NCBI GenBank assembly: GCA_014871385.1
Contig: CM026426.1
Location: forward strand, 27,487,037-27,551,036
Origin: Ceratodon purpureus
Lineage: Eukaryota > Streptophyta > Bryopsida > Pseudoditrichales > Ditrichaceae
DNA: 64,000 nucleotides
Direction of reading: 5' to 3'
This document shows positions 11,000 to 22,814 of the stretch, one piece after another. The notes under the pieces were generated by a model that ran no database searches, was not told the DNA's origin, and saw only the letters and a list, made by a program, of their open reading frames with translations. The stretch's first letter is position 1, and each line of letters opens with the position of its first letter. Position numbers and translations under genes: made by a program.

Positions 11000-13591
11000 A
11001 GGGTTACCTTACCTACACACATCATGTGTATTTGCATACATACTATATATGTACTGTATGACTGTATTCATTCCAAAGGTACCTAATAGAATCACAGGAT
11101 TGTTTGCAAGGCACACAGTACCACTATCTACGCACTTTGCTACAGCTCTCAGTTGGAATTTTACTTTGATCTGCTTGCTATCAGAACCAGTTTGCTCATG
11201 AAGCAGTTCAATGAATTGGGTGGTGGCACACTGTAACTTGTGGTTTGTTTGTAAGTATTCAAGTATGTTTGCAATTCCTTTTGTGCCAAACTAATACAAA
11301 GAATGAGGGTTAAGGCCCATTCGCACTTGGCCTTAGCAAAGAGCATGCTTAAAAATTTAACAACTCCACAATTTGGGGAGCAATGCTTTCTTTTTGGAAA
11401 AGGTGTAATCAATGAGGTTCGTAAAGGCCTTATCAATAGGAAGGGGATTATGTAATGGTCCCCCAAATGGGACAATACATAAGACCACTCTTATGAGAGG
11501 AAAACTAGAGAATCTTTCCAATATTGGTGGCCCCATAAGTATTGCCTACTATCTCTCAAAGCTCTTTTGTCTTCTTAAATATTAACTAATACCCACTCTT
11601 GAAAGTGTGCCATGTGGACATCCATGTAGGATTGGTAATTACTAATGCATGTAGGTGGGAACACACACTTTTTAATGGAGATAACACCCCCTCCTAAGAC
11701 CCCCTCTAAGGCCAAGTGGGAACATACCTTTAGGTTTGAAATGTTCACCTGGAGAGGACTGAGCTTGCCATCACAAATTTGTAACAAACAAGCCACATGT
11801 CCAATATCCCTGCTGCACTGTTCATTGCTGATAGAATGGATATATTGTGTATGAGTACAATGTGGATTATCAAGTACATGCATTTAACCCTATACATACC
11901 TGGCGACCAGAAACTGGTTGCTGCTGTTGTAATTTTGGCAATCACTTCCAATCACTCGAGAGTCTGTCTTTGCACGTAATGGAACGGATTTAGACAAGGG
12001 TACCACTCATGCAATACAAAAAGAAATTATCAATTTGGACAAGTATAGGGTCCCAAATACAAGAAAATATGATTGAACTTCAAAAAGAAATACACTCTTG
12101 TTTGCAAAAGAAGTGATTTAGTTGTACACAAAACATTGTTGTGGTTGTTATGGAGGTGGAAAGATACGGTTTCTAGTGGACAGAAAACCAAAAAGAGACC
12201 ATTTGAAGGAAATACACACTCCAAAAGGGGAAATTATAACATGGACCGTGTATGCAACTCTACCGCTTGTATAATGTGATTTTTTTGTTATTTCACTTTG
12301 TAACATTGATGCATGTACAAGTTGGAGTTTAATAACAACTCAAATTTGTGAAAATTGGATCTATGATTCAGAAATGGCTGTATAATTTGACACTATGTGA
12401 TGTTCTGAAAAAACTACAGTAAACTTTGGAAATCTGCACTGTTCCTCAAAAAAATAATATATCTTGGCTACAAAGTGTATTTGGAAGCTTCTTAAGTCCA
12501 CATCAACGTCCAAGTTGCTCCACAAATTTACAAAATTTATCATTCTTGCCATTACAGATTGAATGTGCAAGGGTTTTGTATACGTTGCTATGTTGCTTTA
12601 CAATGACACAGAAATACACACATGGAGATTTGCTCGATCATCTGCGGATCTTGTTTTTCTTAGGACAAGTGCAATCCCAAGTTAACATTCAGTATCAACC
12701 ATCAAATTCTAAATTTAGTCGATTCTTTTCCCAGAGGGGCTATTAGATCACACCTAGGTCTGATGGTTCTCTGTATGAAGCACTTGCATGGCACTTACTT
12801 TTTTATTCAATGTAGTTCTGTTTAGTGTAATATTTTGGCATTAATACGATCCTTTGATTTTTAACTATAGATTTTAAAAATAAAATAAAATAATAAGTCT
12901 TCAAGAAAATTATGCTAGAATATTTAATAAAGTGAAATCTTGGTACATATAGATCATTATTAAAACATTAAAATTGTTAAACGTAATAGGTCCAATTTTA
13001 TTCTTTTCAAATTCTACATCTAAGTACTATATGATTAGACTTATGAAATGTGGACTTCAATCAAGTATTTGATCTAATAATTTTGCTATAGAGGTAGTAA
13101 TATCCAAAATTTATGCTACTAAGAATTGATACGGTTCATAAAAGTACACGAATACAATTTTTTTCACTCTTACTGATATTTTACCACGGAATATAATATG
13201 CCATTTGTATTAAATTAGACTTATCTTTTTGTTAAACGAATTCTACTATGAAAATCATCCTCTGAAAATTTATTTATTAGGAGTATTCTATTTAAGTTAA
13301 ATATTTAGAATCTTCTTTAGAATTTCATTATACAAATTTAATAACAAGATTGTTTAGATTACTAATCATATTTGATGAAACTTATTTCACAAGAATATAA
13401 CACCAATCATCTAAAAATATTCAAAAAAAAGTCTATCAAGCATCAAATCTCATCTTATAAAGGATTTTTTAAAAGTGAACTAAATAGTAGGACTTTTCTT
13501 TAGTACACCACTTAAATATTTATTAATTTTACAAAGACTAAATGCACATGTCAGAACTAAGTAGTGTAGTAAAAAGATATTCCATTTTTCT

Positions 13592-13594
<3 letters not shown>
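11000..13594. other. AT-rich intergenic DNA
   Basis: Small open frames occur on both strands (for example 11575-11883 minus, 12426-12746 plus), but none shows a domain, a partner exon or similarity to anything else in the window. I annotate no gene here. Confidence 0.5.

Positions 13595-13674
<80 letters not shown>
13595..13674. repeat. (TA)40 microsatellite
   Basis: About 80 bp of uninterrupted alternating TA. Cruciform-prone and likely length-variable. Confidence 0.95.
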
Positions 13675-13677
<3 letters not shown>

Positions 13678-14604
13678 ATCTAATTTTTTTTGCATAACTT
13701 CAATTTTAAAATACAATAATTTTTTTTAAATACATTTTAATCCCTGTACCTTAACTTCTGAATTTCATATATCTATACTTAATAGTCCACTTTTTGTGGT
13801 TTGTTACAATCTTAAGTTTCATTTTGAATTAACATTAAAAAACGTTCAGGACACCATTACTTTTTCCTTACACATTGCTTCAAGGGAAAGGACCATGCTA
13901 CAATATTATGATATCCAATTTCTAATTTATTGTGTTTCTGCTCATTATCTTGGACACCACTTTCTTCTGTTTTAGAATTTATCATATGTATCAATATTTT
14001 ATTTCCTTCAAAATAATTACGTTCTAGTAGAAAAATAACGAATAGGCTTTCAGAAATTTTAATGTACATTAATTAACATTCTTGCATTTTTGTGGTTCTA
14101 CAATATATTTTAGTGACTTTTTTTTTTTTGGAAAATATATGAAAGAATTAAATAAACAAATTAATCACTTTTTAAATTATTTGTTCTTTCTTTAGCTTCT
14201 ACAAGGCTATAATAGTTGTTTATCATATACCGTGGAAATTATTGATTATTTTATATTTAATAGAATATTTAATATATTGATTTTATTTTCAAAAAATTAT
14301 GAAGAAAATCTAATTTCTCATCCTATATGAATTCTTCTTATTGTAAGATTTTTTATGTTATGTGAAGTTTTTTTTGATTTTTTCTAAAGAAGTATCTAAA
14401 AGTATCTATGGCACTAATTCTGATTTTGATAATGAAGAAGTTATTTATTGAATACCTAATTTTATCAAGAAAGCAATCTTGTAAGCAGCAAGTAACCATT
14501 TATAAACTATATTCATCAATTTGGATATCTCCTATGCTGCATTATATTTCACTTTAAATTTGAATCAACATCTAAAATAACAGAATGCTCTACAGTGGAC
14601 TTTC
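13675..14604. other. AT-rich intergenic, nothing recognised
   Basis: Very AT-rich; the open frame at 13857-14069 (minus) has no supporting feature. Confidence 0.5.
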
Positions 14605-14715
14605 AGAGAGAAAAAAGAGACAAAAACTTCGGTCTCCGGAGGAGACCGCCGTGAATTAAGTGTCTGTTCGATCTACCCCCAATCCAATGTCCTCAAGACA
14701 AAGGTATGGAAGTAA
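14605..14715. repeat. Short dispersed repeat, copy 2 (inverted relative to copy 1)
   Basis: Reverse-complement match to 10888-10986 over about 85 bp with few differences, including the hairpin (here CGGTCTCCGGAGGAGACCG) and the block carrying GTTCGATCT. The T-rich end is longer than in copy 1. No flanking duplication was seen for this copy. Confidence 0.7.
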
Positions 14716-14814
14716 AGATCTACTCCCCCCTTTCGAGAGTAGAAACTTTAGTCACAAGTAACCAATAACAAAAAACCAGTAAAACGGGCATATAAGGTAG
14801 TTTGCAGTGGTGGT

Positions 14815-15062
14815 TTGAACGCCAACCCACGAGCTTATTATTGGTTAGAAGTGAGCGTTTGTCTCATATAGCCGGTCCGGGTTCGAACCTTGATGGACTC
14901 GTTTGAGCAGATGTGGGGGATGAAGTGGCTTGGTACTGCTAAGTGAGAAATCGCACGCAGGAAATGTATTGTGCCAACCAATAGCCCACCTAGTGACAAG
15001 AGACTTGGCACCCGTGTGCTAACATATAAATAAAGTGGCTCTAGCTACTAAATTTTTTTGTT
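14815..15062 (+). mobile_element. tRNA-derived SINE
   Basis: The head resembles a tRNA gene: an A-box-like GAGCTTATTATTGGTTAGA (14831-14849), a CTCAT anticodon-like segment and a perfect B box GGTTCGAACC (14880-14889), about 50 bp apart as in tRNA promoters. A non-tRNA body of about 150 bp follows, ending CTCTAGCTACTAAATTTTTTT. These are the hallmarks of plant pol III-transcribed SINEs, which depend on a partner LINE for movement. It abuts the 3' end of the minus-strand retroelement that follows. The exact 5' end and the target duplication are not resolved. Confidence 0.6.
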
Positions 15063-15084
15063 TATAATTTGGACTAGGGCGGAT

Positions 15085-18060
15085 CCAATGTCTCGGGTAA
15101 TGGTTGGTGGTTTTCTATTCTCCTTTTGTGAAGAAGGATAGACATGGCAATTGTATTCATATTTTTAAAGGTGTTTTTGATGGTAGGCATGGGAATTTTG
15201 AATCGATCTTCTAATAGTTTCATTGACGGGATGTGTGTGGTGGCTCTGGCGCCAGCTGTGATAACTATGAGGGGGTCAACTTTTCAACCTTTAGCAATGA
15301 TGCTGGCAATTAATGGATTGTATTTGTTGGTTTTGGTTTCTAGTGTTTCTGGGGAGAATCGATCATTGCAGTATGTAAATTCGATGAATTGTATGGTGAG
15401 ATTGGGGTCAATTTCTGTAGGGGGGTCGCTTTGATATGGTAAGCCTTTGATGCAGAGAATATCTAGTCTAAATCGAGAGTTGCAATGGCATCTTTGTGTG
15501 CCACACGTGCAAGGTAGTAGCCAATTAGGGACGGTACTTTCTGGAGGTTTATTGTTGAAGGTGCCAGCATTCATAAGGATAAAGCTTCGAGATTTTTCAG
15601 ATGAGACAAGTAGTTTTCTAATTTCCCAGACTGATTTATTATGTCTTTTTACTCGGAGTGAGTGAATGTGTTGTTGTTGGCATGTGAGTAGAAGGTGTAA
15701 CCATGTGTCCGGTTTAGGAGAGTTACAAATTAGGCATGAGATAGACGAGAATCTATCCTTGCCAAAGAACATCTGTTTTCTAGCTTGGCCCATGTAAGTT
15801 CCAGTACGGAATTTGATGAGGCATGATTTTTGTTTGTCTGTAATAACTGCGTTATTTCAAAATTCTTTGGAGAGTTCATTGTCTATATCTTCATTTTCTG
15901 CCCATTTGCAAATGTTAGGGGTTTCCATGGCCATTATTTCTAAGTTGTTTAATTTATCATATTTCTTGATTTGTTTTTCGAGGGTTCGAACGGGGCCTTT
16001 GTCTGGAACAAAAATCATGGATGGCCAGTCGTCTTTTTGGAAGTAGTAGGGAGTTGCATGGGCAAATTCGTGTACGTATTCAGCCTTTCTATGAGCTTTA
16101 CGTGTCCCTAGTTTTGCTAGTTTGTCTACTTCTTTGTTGCCATCAATATCTACGTGTACTTTGACTTTATATATTGTAGTTGGTTGTGTTCTTTGTTGTA
16201 GTAGTTCTACCATGGAGGCAAGTGTGACTTGATCTAGATGACTGTTGTGTAATGTAGGGTGTTTTATTTGTGTGTTAAGTAAGTATAATACATTTAGGCA
16301 ATCGGAAAATATATATGCTAGCTCGTTAGGGAATCGTGTATTAAGAATTCTTAGTGTTTTGTGAATTGCCATCATTTCAGCGCGTAGTATATCTTGGTGG
16401 CCATGTAATCTTTTGGGGATATTGAGGCCTTTGGGGCTGTAAATACCGAATCCACTTTTTTCTCTCAGCCATTTGCGTGGGCCAATTTCTCTTGGGGGTA
16501 CAAAGGAGCCATCGGTGTAGTAGCTGAATTGTGGGTGGAATTTTAATGGTAAATTTGTTTGGTAATTTGGAATTTGTGGAATGGATATATGGTCATTGGT
16601 GGGGTGTTTGAATAATATAGTTTAGGTCATTTTTTGCTAGGTTTAACAGGGGTATTTAGGGGGGGTAGGAGGGGCAATTTTTGTGTAGATTTGTGGGATT
16701 CTGAAGTTTTTTGCTATATAGTTGAGTTGGTTCAATTGTTCGTGGCAGCCAATGCTATTATTTTGGTGATGGATGCAAAGTATTTGGAGCGTAGAGAGTT
16801 CTTTTCTTTTAAGGTTGAGTTCTGGGGGTACTGTGGGCTCTTCGTAAGTAACGGTGTCGACGGCGAAGTGAGCGATGATGTGTGTGTCTAGAAATGGGCC
16901 AATATATGAGTTAAAGTTTTGATACCAATTATTATCGAGGGAGATGATTATGGTTATAGTATTAGAGTCATGTTTGGCCGCTAGTCGAGCCTAGTGGATT
17001 GTTTGTTGTAAATGTGTAGCATTGTGGGGATGGGCGTATCCAATTCCGTTCCATTTATGGTCAAAGGTTGTCCCAAGGGAGCCAAATATTTTGTCTCTAG
17101 AAAATGGGGAAAAGAATTGAGTGAATTGTGTACAGCATGAAACTATAGATAAGAAGTAAGACTTGGTTATGTTGAATGTTGTTATTAGAGAGTCTAATAT
17201 TGGAGTTGGTATCGTGTATTGTGTACATTTAAGTGGGTCGTTTTTGGGATACGGTATTTATACCTTTGGTATAACCAAACAATTTCAGTTTCAATTGATT
17301 GTGTCGGTGGTTTAAGGCCATGTGGAGTGTTTCTGGCATGTTGGTATTGCTTCCAAAGCCATCTTAGTCTATTTTGTGGGATTGTGATGAGGTATCTACC
17401 ATTATCTTTGTATATATGTGCAACATGAAATTGTGTTTGAATAGTATTGTTGTTTGTTTCAATATCGTTTTGTGGATTGCATTCATTAATAGAGATATGT
17501 GCAAGTGGTATTGTTGTGGCAGGGATAACGTATCTAGTGTCTTTTGGTTGTTCGGTAGAGAAGTAGGCTTGTATTAAATTAGAGAAGTATTTGTGTTGGT
17601 TATTGGTGTAATATTGGGTGAGTATTTTTGTGTTATGGTTGCAAATGGTGTCATCGCTTCAGGGAAATAAGTCTCTTTGTGGAAGCCATTTGTTGTAAGT
17701 ATTGATATCTTGTGTGATCCATTCGCATAAGTATATTGTATCTTTTCTCTTAATTCCATTTAGTTCGTTGAATTGTCTATGTTTGTGATCAAGTATTGTA
17801 TGGATAGGAAATTGTCTGAGATTTTTAAGTATATTGGTGGATGGAAGTGGTTGGAGTCGGATAGGTGGGTTTGGAGGGTATATGGGAGGAATTGGATGTC
17901 GAGGTGATATGTTATGGTTTATTATTATGTAATCGTCTTTGAAGGTTTACGGGGGGCAATGGTAGCGGCAAGGAAAACAACATCTTGGATGGCAAGGTGG
18001 ATGGCAAAACAAGTGTTTGGCAATGTTTAATGCGGTAATGATGAGTTTAGAGGGTGTTGA
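15085..18060 (-). pseudogene. 5'-truncated non-LTR retrotransposon: methyltransferase-like region, RNase H, PD-(D/E)xK-like endonuclease
   Basis: Reads right to left. (1) 17.95-16.65 kb: an almost open frame with a segment (KIFGSLGTTFDHKWNGIGYA, then HPHN, then ARLAAKH..NTITIIISLDNNWY) spaced like adenine-methyltransferase folds of the Dam/PCIF1 kind but without the NPPF/DPPY catalytic motif. (2) 16.6-15.86 kb: RNase H with its acidic residues in order, YTDGSF, ILRAEMMAI, IFSDCLN and GNKEVDKLA. (3) 15.79-15.65 kb: Cys/His knuckle CLICNSPKPDTWLHLLLTC. (4) 15.5-15.09 kb: RLDILCIK, then IQFIEFTYCNDRF, then KYNPLIASIIAKG and VITAGARAT, fitting a D...ExT...K restriction-like nuclease. Parts 2-4 are in one frame broken by TGA at 15857 and 15284 (the latter at an expected Trp). 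No reverse transcriptase is seen; it would probably lie beyond the 5' truncation near 18.06 kb. The nuclease and methyltransferase assignments are inference. Confidence 0.7.
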
Positions 18061-18119
18061 ATAGTATCTTTTAAAATCATTTGGGGTCATAAGGGTGGTG
18101 CCAAACATAAGTTTTTATG

Positions 18120-19150
18120 ATTCTGTCCACTATAAGAATCCCGCGTTTTAGGTAACATTTCAAATGATGTCTAAAAAAACTAGCGGACGTCATATAGGAT
18201 GTTGTGCAGACATGGGAACATCTAAGACGCGGGAAAAACAAATGAGGACATCCGAAAAAATATGCAGACATCCCTGTAGCACACGCGTCTCCGGGTGATT
18301 TTGGAGGCCGGCAACGTAGACGCCACGTCATGACACATTAGCAAAGGAATTTTCCGGGCAGTGCCACATGGGCAGAAGATGTCACTGCTGCCATGGTGAC
18401 GTGGCAGACATCGTGGACCCGCCATTTTCTAACGTGGCGGCGCGAAAATCTGATGTGTCATCCGCGAATCAGTGACGTGGCATGCCACGTAAGCACAATT
18501 TTTGGAGGTTTTTGAACCGGGGTTGCGTTACCAAAGACGTCACCTAAGACATCACTGTGGTTTCCGAGACGTCTATACGGTGACAGTGTGATGTCCACGC
18601 TGATGTCTTTGTGGGCGTGAACTGTGTCCATAATTTGTTTTAGTGGACATCCCCATGCCCAAAATATTTGCCAGGCTTGACATGGCTATGTCAACTTGTA
18701 TGTCGTTGCAACCATTGGGATGACAAGTCTTTGTCTCTGTGTTTAGAGTAGCTGTTATTATGGACGTCAGAGCTTATGTTTGTGTGGACATATGCGTGAC
18801 TGTGTTGACATCCTGTCATGCATGGTTTTGCTTGATGTGATGTTGAGGCGGATGTTTCGAAGCACATGTGACATGTTATAGAAGACATTGCCAGCTTGTA
18901 GCATTCAAATAGATTCTCCGGACAAACGTGTTATATTAGATATCTCAATGTCATGGAGAACGTCTTCGCAAATTTTCACGAGGAACGTATTCTCGCTATG
19001 GAAGACATTGCAGTTTAACATTGAGACGTGCTATAAAACATCTTAATGTCGTTGATCACCTGTTCTAGAAGATGTCCGTCTATTCATCGAGACGTCGTAG
19101 GTGGCGAGTCCATCAAAACGAGAGCAGGTCCAGATGACAACGAATTCCAC
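18120..19150. repeat. Region rich in GACGTC/GACATC motifs; possible CACTA-type element
   Basis: CACTATAAGAATCCCGCG at 18131-18148 resembles a CACTA (En/Spm) terminal repeat, and the following kilobase has many scattered GACATC, GACGTC and GATGTC hexamers in both orientations, as in subterminal repeats bound by CACTA transposases. A possible right end TTTTAGTGG near 18640 lacks a matching 3-bp duplication. No transposase is encoded. Confidence 0.3.
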
Positions 19151-20616
19151 CAACCATCGTAACAAATGTTCATGGGTTAGAGTCCTGGTATTCATGTAGG
19201 AAATTGCAATGTACAATTGAAGGAGCAGATTAGAGTCTAGGAATGCAAAATAATATTGTTGAAACCTGGCTCCATTTGCCCAAAGTATACATTGACTAAT
19301 TTCATATTCACCATATAGTCATGCACTATAGTCGCAGATATAGATCGAAATAATCTGTAGTAGATGAAGGGATCTGCCTTGCAATGGTGAAAGAGGTAAC
19401 AAGCCATTGTGTCCGACATTACAGGTACTATGACCACGCAATGTTCTTTAAGCCTGCACGTATCAAGTAAAGTAGAAATGCATTGAGTTAAAGAGGGGAC
19501 AACAATGAAAGAAAAATGCATTACCTTCAATGAGTTGCTTAATCTACATATACATGGTACAGTAATGACCGGGATAATGTAGAGCTCAAGGTACGCTCAT
19601 AATGTTGGCATCTGCCCGGTGATCTCATGACGCACTTTGGTGGGTATCGTCTTGTACGACGTCTCTGCAGACGTCATGACTATCATCACAGACGTTGTCA
19701 AAAACGTTCATACAATACAGTAGACGTCTGCGGAGACGTCTTACGAGACGTGAAACTTGAAGAATTGCAAAAAATCTATCCATCTCTGGAGCAGTGGCAA
19801 AGCAATTCTGGTTTTTATAGTCTATGAATTACGTACCCTGCTTTGAGGTAGTCCAAGCATTTATTTCTTCCTGGCCGCCTCCGCCCTTGTCAAGGCGCCA
19901 ACCTGTACACATGCAATCCAAGTGTGTTCGGTTTAGGGTGAAAGTCCGACCATGGCTACGTGTAGAACCATCAATCACGTGGGAGGACATTTTGCATACC
20001 TTCTCAACCGGTAATCTAACCTTAGTCATGCCGATTTTCTTCGATGAATCGAACTTGAGCGAGTTAGAAGGAGGCGTTGCCTTTGCCGGCTTAGACAAAC
20101 CAACTGGCTTAGGTGTCTTTGGATGTGATTTTGTGACTGAGCTGGTCTTCAGATTCCAGCGAATTGCGCCATGAATGCAAGGTGTTCCCAATGCTCTAGG
20201 CCCCAAAGGTGTTCCCAAGGGATCCTGCAATTGCTATTCATCATTGGTGAACACATTCGGGACTACATCGACAGCTCATACCTAGACTATTGCAAACAGT
20301 GGAGAACGGAGTGAAATGAAGGGGGCTCTTAACATGTAATAGGAATATTAAGACTGGATGACAGTCCTTTGACAACCAACGGGGTGGGGGGGAGAGAGAG
20401 AGAATTGAAGGGCGTCCGAAACAGATTGAACTACAAAATATGACCTCAGTTTCAAGGGGGGAGGGGGGTAGTGACAGTGGATGTGGACGCTGCCTCAAAC
20501 ATAGCAGTGTTCGGGAATTCAGGTGTGGCAGCGGTGAGCGGTGAGGAGAAAATTTCACCGCCGACCACCAAAATTTCGTGAAAGAGGACCTATTTCCGCA
20601 GCACCGGGGGGCAAGA
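19151..20616. other. No supported gene; contains an inverted repeat at 19652-19743
   Basis: GTACGACGTCTCTGCAGACGTC (19652-19673) pairs with GACGTCTGCGGAGACGTCTTAC (19722-19743), two mismatches, around a 48-nt loop; each arm is itself nearly palindromic. It continues the GACGTC-rich character of the preceding kilobase. A minus-strand open frame at 19829-20230 (133 codons) has no domain I recognise and I do not call it. Confidence 0.45.
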
Positions 20617-20742
20617 AAATTAGGAGAGTACCCCTCCTGAACGAATCCATGGATTTGAATATCCGATCCAACACGTGCCAAATTAGGAGGGTACCCCTCC
20701 TAAACATGTCCGTGGATTTCAATATCCGATCCGACACGTGCC
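20617..20742. repeat. Tandem 63-bp repeat, two copies
   Basis: Two units (20617-20679 and 20680-20742) share AATTAGGAG.GTACCCCTCC, a TGGATTT.AATATCCGATCC block and ACACGTGCC. The first block is a near-palindrome around GGTACC. It lies just upstream of the open frame at 20799, so it may be part of its promoter or a left-end repeat of element A. Confidence 0.75.
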
Positions 20743-20798
20743 AAAATTGAACTAGAAATTGGTGGAAAGCACTTCAGTCTTGAGATCGAAAGTGGCAT

Positions 20799-21269
20799 TT
20801 GATGGAGAGGGTAGAGAAGGAAACTGATGTTTGGGTTCCCAACGTGGAGGAATGTGAGGTTATCGACACCCTCTCAAACTTGGGTGACTATTCGGTGGTG
20901 AGTACATATGTAGGTCCTACTGTGGATAGAGCTGAAAACATGCATGATGATTCCGTGGTTCCTCCAAGAGTTGGATCATACTGCGAGCTTCGCACTTCTA
21001 GAGTACTTCCAAAGATTTCAAGTCCGTCGTGGAAACCGAAGAGCTTCACTCCAAGCCAACCAAAGAAAGTCTGGAATATGTCGAATCCATACGGAGGTGC
21101 GGTTGGGGACGGAAAGATGTACGTGTCAGTGCTGCGTAAGCCTTTTGTGCGACCCAGTGCGCCTGCGTCGACGGAGACTGAGATTGCAATCAACCTTCAA
21201 GATCACGAGGGCTGGGAGAGACTAGATTTCTTGGAAGAGTACACAGAGAACGGCAAAGTTGAGCAGTAG
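20799..21269 (+). CDS. Hypothetical protein, possible accessory gene of element A
   Basis: Open frame of 156 codons starting MMERVEKETDVWVPN, acidic at both ends with a basic Pro/Ser/Lys-rich middle (residues about 70-100). I recognise no domain. It reads toward the transposase gene, separated by the palindrome repeats. A similarly small, acidic, plus-strand open frame (46767-47219) occupies the same position downstream of the element B transposase. The two share length and a weak GK...(V/I)-rich pattern near the end, too little to assert homology. An alternative is a chance open frame. Confidence 0.35.
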   Translation: MMERVEKETDVWVPNVEECEVIDTLSNLGDYSVVSTYVGPTVDRAENMHDDSVVPPRVGSYCELRTSRVLPKISSPSWKPKSFTPSQPKKVWNMSNPYGGAVGDGKMYVSVLRKPFVRPSAPASTETEIAINLQDHEGWERLDFLEEYTENGKVEQ

Positions 21270-21389
21270 CGCATAGGGTAGCGTATGTAGATGACTGCTG
21301 CAGTAAGGCTGCGGTAAGGCCCGGTAATAGACTTGGAAAGCTTCAAGTTATAAAGATAATAGGTTGCAAGGAGTGATGACATCTTGGCA

Positions 21390-22070
21390 ATGTCTTGTTA
21401 GATTCCCAAATGGCCGGACTGCGACGATTTGTAACAACTGTGTCGACGAGCAATAAAGGGATGCTTCAGGCGTTAACGAAAATGCCCTCCATTATATCCC
21501 TTCATATCATGAGCCACCGTTGGAACTTTCGGAAGGATTTTGAGGAGGTGGTCGGGGGGCAACCACGACATGAATGAGTGGCCTAAACCCATTGTAGGAT
21601 CCGACAACAACATTCGGGGACTTGTCCAGCAGGGGTACTGCGGACATGGGAACAGAGCTGCAGTGGCATGGGATTCCGACAGCCAGATTACCACAATATC
21701 CGGTCCAGATGATACCTAGCCAGATCATAGTGAGGGTTTGAGTACTGCCCGCGTGGGTGTCGGTTCGCATCGGGGACGAGGAATTCATCATGCACGCCCG
21801 CCTAAAGTGCGGAATGGTCATGGGATTGATGAGGAAGGTTTTGGTTGATTGATAGAAGCGTTATAATACATAAAGTGCAATTTGCAAACCTCAGATGTAA
21901 GGAGTGATGCTGATTTCAAAGTGATTATATATGTATTAAAGGATCGAAATGAGAATAATACAATGATTCTCGCAAAGGCCTGTTGCAAATCTGCGATCAG
22001 TTCACGCTGTCTACTTCCTTCTCATATACTCCTAGAACGTAGGTGAAAATTTGATGTCTCTATGCATACG
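21390..22070. repeat. Palindrome-bearing repeat unit of element A, copy 1
   Basis: Contains TGTAGGATCCGACA (21593-21606) in a context (CCTAAACCCATTG before it, GGGGTACTGCGG after it) that recurs in the two units at 23155-24040. The tail near 21900-22060 (ATATATGTATTAAAGGATCG..., CCTAGAACGTAGGT) also resembles 24180-24310. This repeat therefore follows both minus-strand genes, the 224-codon frame and the transposase. Confidence 0.55.
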
Positions 22071-22139
22071 GCTGTGCCTCAGCAACCTAGCGTGCCACGT
22101 ACTACGGAGGACAATACTGAAATGTTGCAACAATAGATG

Positions 22140-22814
22140 TCAAACGGGAACTTTCTGCGCCACCTCCGATACAGACTGCAGACTTGGACCTATCACAGAA
22201 CTATCACAAATCCATCTTTCGCCATTTCGTTTCCATAGAGAAATCATGCGCAGAGTAGGGCACTGCGTGGAAGGGTTGTCAACAACATTAAGAACCTGCA
22301 GCCCCGAATACGCTTCCTGGCGGTACGTGTCCCGCCAGAAATCGACTGTGAGAAACGTGACTAGGTCGGGTGGGGAGGGCTGCGCAAAACACAACGTCAC
22401 GCTGTTGCCGTCCGGGAAGAACCCCACATGACTCAGTTGATGGAAGGTTGTGGACTCACTCGGAGGAATATGAGGTGTCATGATTCCTCCGGAAGGTGCT
22501 TCCTGAAAGCCTTGGCTAGGTACCCAGACGAAAAGCATGATGCACCTCATCTTCTTTGGGGCGTCAGCGGAATGGAAAAATTGATCATCATAGAGCACAC
22601 TGCAGTTAAATACCTTCAATAGCCACGTCTTAAAATTCTGAGTCCAATCCTCAGCGGACTGATAGAGTGAAAACTCAATCTTGGCCTGGACGGAGGGCTT
22701 GCAAAATACTATATCCCCGATCTGCGGATCCATCATGGAGCTGGTGTCTAACATAATTCGCAATCTACGGCCTAGGCTAAAACAAATCGGTTTCATTGCG
22801 AGGTCCATTGGCAT
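22140..22814 (-). CDS. Hypothetical protein, possible accessory gene of element A
   Basis: An uninterrupted 224-codon frame, unusual among the broken genes around it. It begins MPMDLAMKPICFSLGRRL and has mixed hydrophobic/polar composition suggesting a folded globular protein, no transmembrane helix or signal peptide, and several Trp and Phe residues. I do not recognise the family. It lies downstream of the transposase on the same strand and is bracketed by copies of the element A palindrome repeat, which suggests it travels with the element. It could also be one exon of a larger gene. Confidence 0.45.
   Translation of the reverse strand: MPMDLAMKPICFSLGRRLRIMLDTSSMMDPQIGDIVFCKPSVQAKIEFSLYQSAEDWTQNFKTWLLKVFNCSVLYDDQFFHSADAPKKMRCIMLFVWVPSQGFQEAPSGGIMTPHIPPSESTTFHQLSHVGFFPDGNSVTLCFAQPSPPDLVTFLTVDFWRDTYRQEAYSGLQVLNVVDNPSTQCPTLRMISLWKRNGERWICDSSVIGPSLQSVSEVAQKVPV

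Noticed and set aside
15284-15793. Independent small zinc-finger gene
   Set aside because: In frame with and directly after the RNase H segment, so it is the C-terminal part of the retroelement frame.
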